From Pseudomonas viridiflava (GTDB taxonomy: Bacteria > Pseudomonadota > Gammaproteobacteria > Pseudomonadales > Pseudomonadaceae), in NCBI RefSeq assembly GCF_001642795.1, contig NZ_LKEH01000018.1, positions 430,056 to 494,055 on the forward strand: 64,000 nucleotides of DNA. Reading direction: 5' to 3'. The translations under genes were made by a program, and so were the position numbers. The stretch's first letter is position 1; the number at the start of each line of letters is the position of its first letter. This document shows positions 57,478-64,000 of the stretch, piece after piece. The notes beneath the pieces were generated by a model that made no database searches, was not told the DNA's origin, and saw nothing but the letters and a program-made list of their open reading frames with translations.

Positions 57478-57714
57478 ATGAAACAGTGGGCCATTTTGTA
57501 TCTGGACAAGGATGGTGTGCAGCAGCGTCGGGAAGTGCAGTGGCAGGAACGCCCCAGCGAAGAGGATGCTGCACGTCTGTTGCGCAAGGATTTATATCCC
57601 GTCACGGATGAGTTGGATCTCAATGACCTGGAAGGTCGAACCGATGAGCCGACCGTCAAGACACTCAAGGACCATAACAGTGTCCAGATCATTTCCATCA
57701 CAGAAGCGAGCTGA
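57478..57714 (+). CDS. Small hypothetical protein
   Basis: 78 residues from the ATG at 57478 with TGGAGG upstream; a GTG at 57448 is less likely. Soluble, acidic (QWAILYLDKDGVQQRREVQW). Function unknown. Confidence 0.7.
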   Translation: MKQWAILYLDKDGVQQRREVQWQERPSEEDAARLLRKDLYPVTDELDLNDLEGRTDEPTVKTLKDHNSVQIISITEAS

Positions 57715-57955
57715 TCCTTCACTGCAAAAAATCTTGTTGCGCCAACCACTTGGCAATGTCCCCCCGATGGGTCTACTCTGCAAATGAGGTCGTGAAGACG
57801 GCCTCTGACACAGGTCCATCCCCGGCCTGTTCCAGGTCCGGTCAGCTACATGCTTGATTCCCCACGTCGGAGTAACTGCCGTGCGCTGGCCATCTTTTCG
57901 ATGGCCACTCGGGAAGAGTTGAAACTCTATCTATCGTTGCATAGGAGGACGTTTC

Positions 57956-58297
57956 ATGAGCACAGCCTATCAAGAGGACATCAGCAGTAACGTACTGCGC
58001 CGCATGAAAGAAGGCGGTTTTGACTTCGCGCGAATTCACCCCATCGAGTTCTATGCCATTTTTCCCGACGAGGAACGGGCGCGGCAGGCTGCAGACAAAT
58101 TTCGTGGTGAGTCCCTCAATACACAGATCAATGTGCGTGACGACGGTGCCTGGCATTTGCAGTTGAGCAAAGTGATGTACGCCACCTATGACGGTATCGG
58201 TGACTTCGAGCAAGACTTTCAAGTGGCCATTTCGCCGATGGACGGGGAGGTTGAAGGCTGGGGTGTGAAACAGGAGATCAGGAGGCTGCACGCCTGA
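57956..58297 (+). CDS. rraB: RraB-like regulator of RNase E activity
   Basis: 113 residues. FDFARIHPIEFYAIFPDEERARQAADKF, cut here, and WHLQLSKVMYATYDGIGDFEQDF match the RraB family; RraB binds RNase E and alters its cleavage. AGGAGGACGTTTC precedes the ATG. Some relatives are only distant RraB homologues, so the activity is inferred. Confidence 0.85.
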   Translation: MSTAYQEDISSNVLRRMKEGGFDFARIHPIEFYAIFPDEERARQAADKFRGESLNTQINVRDDGAWHLQLSKVMYATYDGIGDFEQDFQVAISPMDGEVEGWGVKQEIRRLHA

Positions 58298-58462
58298 TCC
58301 GCTGCAATTGCGATTGATACCTGCGGGCTGATCGGCCGACCTGGAGAAATCTGCCGGGGCGGCCGGTTTTGTTTTCGGGGTCAGCGTAATCTCGCGCAGG
58401 TGCTGTTCACGAATAGCGTGCTCGCCAGGACCGCGTAAAGCCCGAACAGGTTATCCGTGCGC

Positions 58463-58589
58463 AAAAAAAAGCCACTCAAGAGAGTGGCTCAAAGGGAAGT
58501 CCGGTCAGAAGCGCGTTAAGGTGCGTCACGCTCGCTGAGAAATGGGGTTCAGGGCAAAAGCGACGTTTGATGCCCTGTTTGCTCGGTTG
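58463..58589 (-). ncRNA. Candidate small RNA ending in an intrinsic terminator
   Basis: An orphan minus-strand terminator requires a minus-strand transcript, yet no reading frame precedes it. A plausible sigma-70-like promoter lies upstream: CATAAT at 58596-58601 and TTCCGA at 58619-58624 with 17 bases between. This would give about 127 nt. No known family recognised; ends are inferred. Confidence 0.3.
58470..58489 (-). terminator. Orphan Rho-independent terminator (minus strand)
   Basis: AGCCACTC / GAGTGGCT stem, four-base loop, followed on the minus strand by eight T. Confidence 0.8.
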
Positions 58590-58828
58590 CTGGCGATTAT
58601 GGCGAACTAATATCGTGTTCGGAAATCAACTCTGACTATGCTGTTCATAGATTTCGCGGCGCAAAGACGCTTCCGAATGACGCATGCGAGAGGTAGCTGG
58701 GGCATTTAGCGCACAGGAATGGTGCGCGGTCCGCAGGGTTTATATATAACCTATTGATATTTAAGCGTTTATGCCGGTGGCACGGGCCTTGCGAAGCCTA
58801 AGGTGTCCATGGTGACAAGGAGTACGGC

Positions 58829-60238
58829 ATGATCCGCACCTTTTATGACGAGATGTACGATGCTGGCGGTCTGGTCCGCCCGCACTATCGGGAATTCGCC
58901 CGCTGGTTGGGCGATACGCCCCCTGAGCTTCTGGCTCAACGCAGGCGTGAAGCCGATCTGCTGTTTCATCGCGCCGGGATCACGTTCACGCTCTACGGTG
59001 ACGAGCAAGGCACCGAGCGGTTGATTCCGTTCGACACCATTCCCCGCAGCATTCCGGCCAGCGAGTGGCGGGTTGTGGAGCGGGGCTGTATTCAGCGCGT
59101 CAAGGCGCTGAACATGTTCCTTGCCGACCTTTACCATGACCAACGCATCATCAAGGCCGGGATCATTCCCGCCGAACAGGTGCTGGCCAACGAGCAATAT
59201 CAGCTGGCGATGCAGGGTCTGAATCTGCACCGCGACCTGTACTCGCACATCTCTGGCGTCGATCTGGTCCGTGATGGCGATGGCACTTATTACGTGCTCG
59301 AAGACAACCTGCGCACGCCCAGCGGCGTGAGCTATATGCTCGAAGACCGCAAGATGATGATGCGCCTGTTCCCCGAGCTGTTCGCGGCGCAACGCATCGC
59401 GCCCATCGATCATTACCCGAACCTGCTGCTCGATACGCTGAAAAGCTCCAGCCCTCTGGATAACCCCAGCGTTGTGGTGCTGACGCCCGGGCGTTTCAAC
59501 AGTGCGTTCTTCGAACATGCTTTCCTGGCCCGCGAAATGGGTGTCGAGCTGGTCGAGGGTGCCGATCTGTTCGTGCGCGATGATCGCGTCTTCATGCGCA
59601 CCACCGACGGCCCCAAAGCCGTTGATGTGATCTATCGTCGCCTGGACGATGCCTTCCTCGATCCGCTGGCCTTCAACCCTGATTCGATGCTGGGCGTACC
59701 CGGTCTGCTGGCGGCCTATCGCTCCGGCAACGTGGTGCTGGCCAACGCCATTGGCACCGGCGTTGCGGACGACAAGTCGGTGTATCCGTACGTCACTGAC
59801 ATGATTCGTTTCTATCTGGACGAAGAGCCGATCCTCAAGAACGTACCCACCTGGCAATGCCGCAAGCCCGAAGAGTTGTCCCACGTACTGGCCAACCTGA
59901 AAGACCTTGTCGTCAAGGAAACCCAGGGTTCCGGCGGTTACGGAATGCTGGTCGGGCCTGCTGCCACGGCTGCCGAGATCGAAGCCTTCCGGGCGCGTCT
60001 CAAAGCCAAGCCGCATGCGTATATCGCTCAACCGACACTGTGCCTGTCGACCTGTCCGACGTTTGTCGAGAACGGCATCGCCCCGCGCCATATCGATTTG
60101 CGCCCCTTTGTTCTGTCCGGTCGTGAAACCCGCGTCGTGCCTGGCGGCCTCACCCGAGTGGCCTTGCGTGAAGGCTCGCTCGTGGTGAATTCGTCGCAGG
60201 GCGGCGGAACCAAAGACACCTGGGTGGTCGAGGATTAA
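58829..60238 (+). CDS. Circularly permuted ATP-grasp protein (DUF404/DUF407 type)
   Basis: 469 residues. The family hallmarks are MIRTFYDEMYDAGGLVRPHY at the start, RLIPFDTIPRSIPASEW, GDGTYYVLEDNLRTPSGVSYMLE and VVKETQGSGGYGML near the end. ATP-grasp enzymes form amide bonds through acyl-phosphates. Its product is unknown. ACAAGGAG precedes the ATG. It is the first of three tightly packed genes. Confidence 0.93.
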   Translation: MIRTFYDEMYDAGGLVRPHYREFARWLGDTPPELLAQRRREADLLFHRAGITFTLYGDEQGTERLIPFDTIPRSIPASEWRVVERGCIQRVKALNMFLADLYHDQRIIKAGIIPAEQVLANEQYQLAMQGLNLHRDLYSHISGVDLVRDGDGTYYVLEDNLRTPSGVSYMLEDRKMMMRLFPELFAAQRIAPIDHYPNLLLDTLKSSSPLDNPSVVVLTPGRFNSAFFEHAFLAREMGVELVEGADLFVRDDRVFMRTTDGPKAVDVIYRRLDDAFLDPLAFNPDSMLGVPGLLAAYRSGNVVLANAIGTGVADDKSVYPYVTDMIRFYLDEEPILKNVPTWQCRKPEELSHVLANLKDLVVKETQGSGGYGMLVGPAATAAEIEAFRARLKAKPHAYIAQPTLCLSTCPTFVENGIAPRHIDLRPFVLSGRETRVVPGGLTRVALREGSLVVNSSQGGGTKDTWVVED

Positions 60239-60250
60239 GGATGCCTGCCA

Positions 60251-61210
60251 ATGTTAAGTAGAACTGCCTCGGATCTTTTCTGGATGTCGCGTTACCTGGA
60301 GCGAGCGGAGAACCTCGCCCGTATGCTGGACGTGAGCTATTCGCTGTCGTTGATGCCCCAGGACGGGCGTGGCGACGGGTTGGATGAAATAGCCATGCCG
60401 TTGTTGATCACCGGCACGCTGGAAACCTACATCGAGCGCCATGGCGAGTTGCACGCCGAGCGCATGCTGCATTTCTTCGCGCTGGATGCGAGCAACCCGG
60501 CCAGCATCTACAGCTGCCTGGGCGCTGCACGCGCCAGTGCGCACGCGGTGCGCGGTCGGATCACCGCCGACATGTGGGAGAACATCAACTCCACCTGGCT
60601 GGAAATTCGTGGCATTGCCCAGCAGGGGCTGACGCGCTACGGCATGAGCCGTTTCTGTGAATGGGTCAAGGAGCGCTCGCACCTGTTTCGCGGCGCGACC
60701 TACGGCACCATCATGCGCAACGACGCGTTCCGTTTCATTCGCCTGGGGACATTCATCGAGCGCGCCGACAACACCATGCGCATGCTCGACGCGCGTTATG
60801 AAATGCTCGAACTGCGTGGGCCTCAGGCCAACGCCGCCGCAGACAATTCCGCTGCCGGTTATTACCAGTGGAGTGCGTTGCTGCGTGCGTTGTCGTCGTT
60901 CGAGGCGTATACCGAGGTATATCGCGACGCGCCGGGTGCACGTCAGGTGGCCGAACTGTTGCTGCTACGCGCCGACATTCCGCGCTCGTTGCGTGCCTGT
61001 CTGGAAGAGATGGACCTGATTCTTGCCAGTCTGCCCGGCGTCAACGGCAGACCCGCGCAGCGCATGGCGGCCGAGATGGATGCACGCCTGCGCTACACCA
61101 GCATCGACGAGATCCTGGATGAGGGCCTGCACGAGTGGCTGAACGAATTCATCCCGATGCTCGCCCAACTGGGTGATGCTATCCACACTTCGTACCTGGA
61201 GGCTGCATGA
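60251..61210 (+). CDS. Alpha-E domain protein (DUF403)
   Basis: 319 residues, all-helical, beginning MLSRTASDLFWMSRYLERAENLARMLD, cut here, the DUF403 signature, with FIRLGTFIERADNTMRMLDARY. The domain usually partners a circularly permuted ATP-grasp gene and carries an E-rich helix. It starts 12 bases after it and overlaps the next gene by four bases (ATGA). Confidence 0.93.
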   Translation: MLSRTASDLFWMSRYLERAENLARMLDVSYSLSLMPQDGRGDGLDEIAMPLLITGTLETYIERHGELHAERMLHFFALDASNPASIYSCLGAARASAHAVRGRITADMWENINSTWLEIRGIAQQGLTRYGMSRFCEWVKERSHLFRGATYGTIMRNDAFRFIRLGTFIERADNTMRMLDARYEMLELRGPQANAAADNSAAGYYQWSALLRALSSFEAYTEVYRDAPGARQVAELLLLRADIPRSLRACLEEMDLILASLPGVNGRPAQRMAAEMDARLRYTSIDEILDEGLHEWLNEFIPMLAQLGDAIHTSYLEAA

Positions 61211-62037
61211 GACTCTCAATTAGCCACGAAACCACCTATCACTATGATGATCAGGTGCGTTCCAGTATCCAGTACCTGCGCCTGACTCCCCACGACAGCG
61301 AGCGTCAGAAGGTGCTCAGCTGGAAATTGACGCTGCCACGCGAAGCGCGGGCGCAAGTCGATCCGTTCGGCAATATTCTGCATGTCCTGAGCCTTGAAGA
61401 ACCTCATGAATCGATCATCATCGGCGCGCGCGGACAGGTCGAAATCGACGCGACCTGTGAAGCCGAACACGAAAGCCAGTCGCCGCTGCCGTTCCTGCGC
61501 GTGACGCGCCTGACCGAGCCGGATGAGGCCATTCGCAGCTTCGCGGCCGCTCAGTGTGGCAAGCGTATCGACCGGACCGCACTGATCGACCTGATGCAGG
61601 CATTGAATCAGCACATGACGTACACGCAGGGCGCGACGGAAGTCGATACCAGCGCGGCGAAGGCATTTGCCGGACGCTCAGGCGTCTGCCAGGACCACAC
61701 GCATGCCTTTCTGGCCTGCGCCCGGACCCTGGGTGTGCCAGCGCGTTATGTTTCGGGTTACCTGTGCAGTGAAGACAGCGATCACCTGTCCAGCCATGCA
61801 TGGGCCGAAGCCTGGATCGATGATGCGTGGTACAGCTTCGACGTGACCAATCAACTGGCCATTCCCGAGCGCCATTTGAAACTGGCCGTCGGTCTGGACT
61901 ATCTCGATGCGTGTCCGGTACGCGGGATGCGGCGTGGAGGCGGGGCAGAGCAGATGCACGCCAAGGTGGTGGTGTCGCCGATGGTGAGTGTGCCGAAGAC
62001 CAAGGCAAGGGTTCAGGGCCAGGCGCAGCATCAATAA
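61207..62037 (+). CDS. Transglutaminase-like cysteine protease family protein
   Basis: 276 residues. An N-terminal beta domain (LSISHETTYHYDDQVRSSIQYLRL) precedes the catalytic domain with Cys in SGVCQDHTHAFLACAR, His in LSSHAWAEAWI and Asp in WYSFDVTNQ. Such proteins hydrolyse or form isopeptide-type bonds. With the ATP-grasp and alpha-E genes it forms a known conserved triad of unknown product. Confidence 0.93.
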   Translation: MRLSISHETTYHYDDQVRSSIQYLRLTPHDSERQKVLSWKLTLPREARAQVDPFGNILHVLSLEEPHESIIIGARGQVEIDATCEAEHESQSPLPFLRVTRLTEPDEAIRSFAAAQCGKRIDRTALIDLMQALNQHMTYTQGATEVDTSAAKAFAGRSGVCQDHTHAFLACARTLGVPARYVSGYLCSEDSDHLSSHAWAEAWIDDAWYSFDVTNQLAIPERHLKLAVGLDYLDACPVRGMRRGGGAEQMHAKVVVSPMVSVPKTKARVQGQAQHQ

Positions 62038-62125
62038 CCGTGCAAGTCCGATCCTGATATCAGGCAGCGCACTCATAAACGTGCCCTGTCTGATGTTTTC
62101 CCGGATGTATTCACGCATTTGAATA

Positions 62126-62500
62126 TTATTCCGCCGGGTCGTCCGTAATGTCATACAGCGCGTTGTGCAACTCTTCGTAGTTGCCGCCGTTGATCACGCT
62201 GTAATAACCGGCTTTCATGAGTTTGTCCTGGGCTTTGCTGGCTTTCTCGTTGGAACTGCTGAAAATCACGAACACGGCGTTGCGGTCGTTGAGCACCAGC
62301 TTCATCTGGTTCACCAGCCGTACCTGATCAACGCGTACGGCGTTGAGCACAGTGCCTGCGTCGTAATCGGTCTGGCTGCGGACGTCCATGGCCAGCTTGC
62401 CTTCCTTCAGCGCCGCAACGGCCGCGGCCTGATCCACATCGCCCGCCTGTGCGGAGAAGCTGCCCGTCAGGGCAATGAACAACGCGATCCATTGGCGCAT
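62126..62500 (-). CDS. Exported rhodanese-fold protein lacking the active-site Cys
   Basis: 124 residues: signal peptide (about 1-19, IALFIALTGSFSAQAG), then a rhodanese domain (AMDVRSQTDYDAGTVLNAVRV and LMKAGYYSVINGGNYEEL). The loop where the persulfide Cys should be reads FVIFSSSNEKA, with Phe in the Cys place, so it cannot be a classic sulfurtransferase. GGGAGAAAGGCTC supports 62500. Role unknown, perhaps binding. Confidence 0.85.
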   Translation of the reverse strand: MRQWIALFIALTGSFSAQAGDVDQAAAVAALKEGKLAMDVRSQTDYDAGTVLNAVRVDQVRLVNQMKLVLNDRNAVFVIFSSSNEKASKAQDKLMKAGYYSVINGGNYEELHNALYDITDDPAE

Positions 62501-62568
62501 GAGCCTTTCTCCCTTCATTCGAGTGGGAAGAGTGGCATAGTTGCGCGCGGTTCGATAGCGCAAGTTGA

Positions 62569-62664
62569 CTAGCCGAACAGCCTGTTCAGGTTCGGCAAGA
62601 TCAATAAAAGAGTGGTAGCGAAGACGATAAGACCCGCCTGACGTACTTTCGAATGTTTAAACAT
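62569..62664 (-). CDS. 31-residue membrane peptide
   Basis: MFKHSKVRQAGLIVFATTLL and then LILPNLNRLFG: a basic start and one hydrophobic helix. AAAGG lies about 11 bases upstream. It ends 68 bases before the rhodanese-fold gene and could be its operon partner. Not confirmed beyond reading. Confidence 0.5.
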   Translation of the reverse strand: MFKHSKVRQAGLIVFATTLLLILPNLNRLFG

Positions 62665-63185
62665 GGCTGACTGCCTTTTGTTGTTATTCCCGAGCGACAA
62701 AAGCTGGCCGGTACATGAGCGGTAATACGGCAGCTGGCAAAGGTTTAGCGATTGAACAGGCGGGTTCGATCAAATGACCGCAACCTGACGCGGAACTGTT
62801 TTTATCGCGTCGTCCTGTTACAGACTTAACCTTAGAGGTCGCGTGCCGAGCGCTTTAGATCCATTGGGTATTTAAACGGGGGTGATGTTGAACAAATGGT
62901 TATCAGCGCTGCTTCCATCTTGCGTACAGCCCTTAACTAGACGCCTCAGGCCAGATACTGGTCTTTTTACCGTTCGTCCGGCTCGGAAATCTCTTACATC
63001 ATCTGCAAGCGGTGCCACAGCAATTCGGTTCTAGTAAGCGACGTGCGTAGACATTTTCTGGCTTTACGCTTGGCTGTAGCGTTTCAGTCGTCACCAGGTT
63101 TGCGAAGCGCCGCTTGATTTGCATCAGCCATCAAGGCAGGCTGCCCGCGTGCGCTGTCGCCCATCACTGTTTCAGGTCCCTTTAT
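62665..63185. other. 521-base spacer, no firm gene
   Basis: A 49-codon frame runs from 62885 to 63034 on the plus strand behind GGGGGTG; it is too weak to call. No RNA gene recognised. Confidence 0.4.
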
Positions 63186-63914
63186 ATGCCGCTACGCATC
63201 TGCATTCTGGAAACCGACATCCTGCGACCGGAGCTGGTCGAGCAGTACCAGGGTTACGGACACATGTTCGAGCTGCTGTTCGCGCGCCAGCCGATTGCTG
63301 CAGAGTTCGAAGTCTATAACGTGATGCAGGGCGTTTATCCACCCGATAGCGCCAGCTTCGACGCTTATCTGGTGACCGGCAGCAAAGCCGATTCCTTCGG
63401 CAGCGATCCGTGGATTCAGGTATTGAAAGCTTACCTGCTCACGTTGTATGAGCGCGGCGACAAGCTCTTGGGTGTCTGCTTCGGTCATCAGTTGCTGGCT
63501 CTGCTGCTGGGCGGCAAGACCGAGCGGGCGGTGCAAGGCTGGGGCGTGGGTATTCATCATTACCAAGTGGCACCCGCCGCGCCCTGGATGACACCCGCAA
63601 TGGACAAGCTGACCCTGCTGATCAGTCATCAGGATCAGGTCACCACTCTGCCCGACAACGCCACGGTGATCGCTTCCAGCGACTTCTGCCCGCTTGCGGC
63701 GTACCACATCAACCATCAGGTGCTGTGTTTCCAGGGGCATCCCGAGTTCATTCACGATTACTCGAGAACCCTGCTGGATATCCGTCAGGAGTCGTTGGGC
63801 GAGCAGATCTATCAGAAGGGCGTCGCCAGTCTCGATCACGACCACCATGGCGTGACGGTAGCCGAATGGATGATGCGCTTCGTGGCGCACAAGCCGGATG
63901 CGGCGTCGGTTTGA
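63186..63914 (+). CDS. Class I glutamine amidotransferase-like protein
   Basis: 242 residues. The nucleophile elbow is LLGVCFGHQLLALLLGG (Cys), and the His-x-Glu pair is FQGHPEFIHDYS. The start MPLRICILETDILRPELVEQYQGYG resembles the stand-alone GMP-synthase-like GATases. It could release ammonia for, or hydrolyse, gamma-glutamyl compounds (PuuD-like); the partner is not evident. The ATG at 63186 is preferred to an in-frame start at 63114. Confidence 0.9.
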   Translation: MPLRICILETDILRPELVEQYQGYGHMFELLFARQPIAAEFEVYNVMQGVYPPDSASFDAYLVTGSKADSFGSDPWIQVLKAYLLTLYERGDKLLGVCFGHQLLALLLGGKTERAVQGWGVGIHHYQVAPAAPWMTPAMDKLTLLISHQDQVTTLPDNATVIASSDFCPLAAYHINHQVLCFQGHPEFIHDYSRTLLDIRQESLGEQIYQKGVASLDHDHHGVTVAEWMMRFVAHKPDAASV

Positions 63915-63928
63915 TGGGTCAGTGACGC

Positions 63929-64000
63929 CATCGCCGGCAAGCCGCCTCTTATCAAACAACACGTAATCTGCTGAATGGAAACGTTTTTTTGTGGGAGGCG
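63929..64000. repeat. Inverted pair of REP elements
   Basis: ATCGCCGGCAAGCCGCCTC at 63933 and GTGGGAGGCG at the window end face each other across about 40 bases, a REPIN-like arrangement. The second copy is cut by the edge. Confidence 0.55.

Larger units (their letters stand above)
58298..58828. other. 531-base spacer with minus-strand terminator and candidate small RNA
   Basis: No supported coding gene. It contains an isolated minus-strand intrinsic terminator at 58470-58489 with no gene ahead of it, and a TATATATAAC AT-rich stretch near 58741 that may serve the ATP-grasp operon promoter. Confidence 0.5.

Noticed and set aside
58769..60091. 440-codon minus-strand frame opposite the ATP-grasp gene
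   Set aside because: The ATP-grasp reading has intact family motifs and a ribosome site; the reverse has none.
62885..63034. 49-codon plus-strand frame (MLNKWLSALLPSC...)
   Set aside because: It has a fair ribosome site but biased, Arg/Ser-rich composition and no recognisable family; kept only as a note.
1..64000. CRISPR arrays, tRNA or rRNA genes, prophage or insertion-sequence genes
   Set aside because: No spaced direct repeats, clover-leaf-like segments with a CCA-type end, or transposase or phage motifs were seen in the translations.

Overview
This 64 kb window is chromosomal DNA from a fluorescent Pseudomonas, most likely of the P. syringae group. The evidence is the cbb3 oxidase cluster followed by aer and acnA, the pairing of speE with an LTA-synthase-like sulfatase, Pseudomonas-type intergenic repeats, and high-GC codon use throughout except around 11-17.3 kb. 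All genes were judged by reading translations, motifs, start sites and spacing. No database search was possible.

Layout. 1-6.5 kb (minus strand) carries the cbb3 cytochrome oxidase operon ccoNOQP and its assembly genes ccoG, ccoH and ccoI (cut by the window edge). A Phd/VapC-type toxin-antitoxin pair sits between the two halves. 6.8-8 kb has an alpha/beta hydrolase and a hypothetical gene. 8-17 kb is an accessory block: four related minus-strand genes (981, 610, 175 and 221 codons) built from Ig-like repeats, wrapped around a plus-strand classical autotransporter, with AT-richer spacers. 17.3-31.6 kb is core-genome: aer, a CPBP protease, acnA, rlmM, tusA, pdxB, an MsbA-like ABC exporter, ppnP, a DEDDh exonuclease, a periplasmic binding protein, a DUF2897 membrane protein and an ethanolamine-type permease. 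32-45.3 kb has pyrF, a CurA-type reductase, an LD-carboxypeptidase, a BenE transporter, a MarR regulator divergent from an aminotransferase with a clear palindromic operator between them, GST-like proteins, folE, an Smr protein, an isochorismatase-like hydrolase, prmB and a second hydrolase. 45.5-49.8 kb is aroC, an MFS transporter and the methionine-salvage genes mtnB, mtnD and mtnC. 50-58.3 kb has a LuxR-type solo regulator, DUF3509, ankyrin and ZIP transporter genes, speE, an LTA-synthase-like sulfatase and an RraB-like protein. 58.3-64 kb has a candidate minus-strand small RNA, a three-gene ATP-grasp / alpha-E / transglutaminase operon, an exported rhodanese fold that lacks its cysteine, a 31-codon membrane peptide gene and a class I glutamine amidotransferase.

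How parts work together. The cco genes build and mature the high-affinity oxidase, and Aer senses redox or oxygen for taxis. mtnBDC, perhaps with the coupled MFS protein, recycle methylthioadenosine, which spermidine synthase (speE, about 4 kb away) generates. The ATP-grasp triad looks like a peptide or amide ligation and processing system of unknown product. The Ig-repeat and autotransporter block is the best candidate for an undescribed surface or matrix system.
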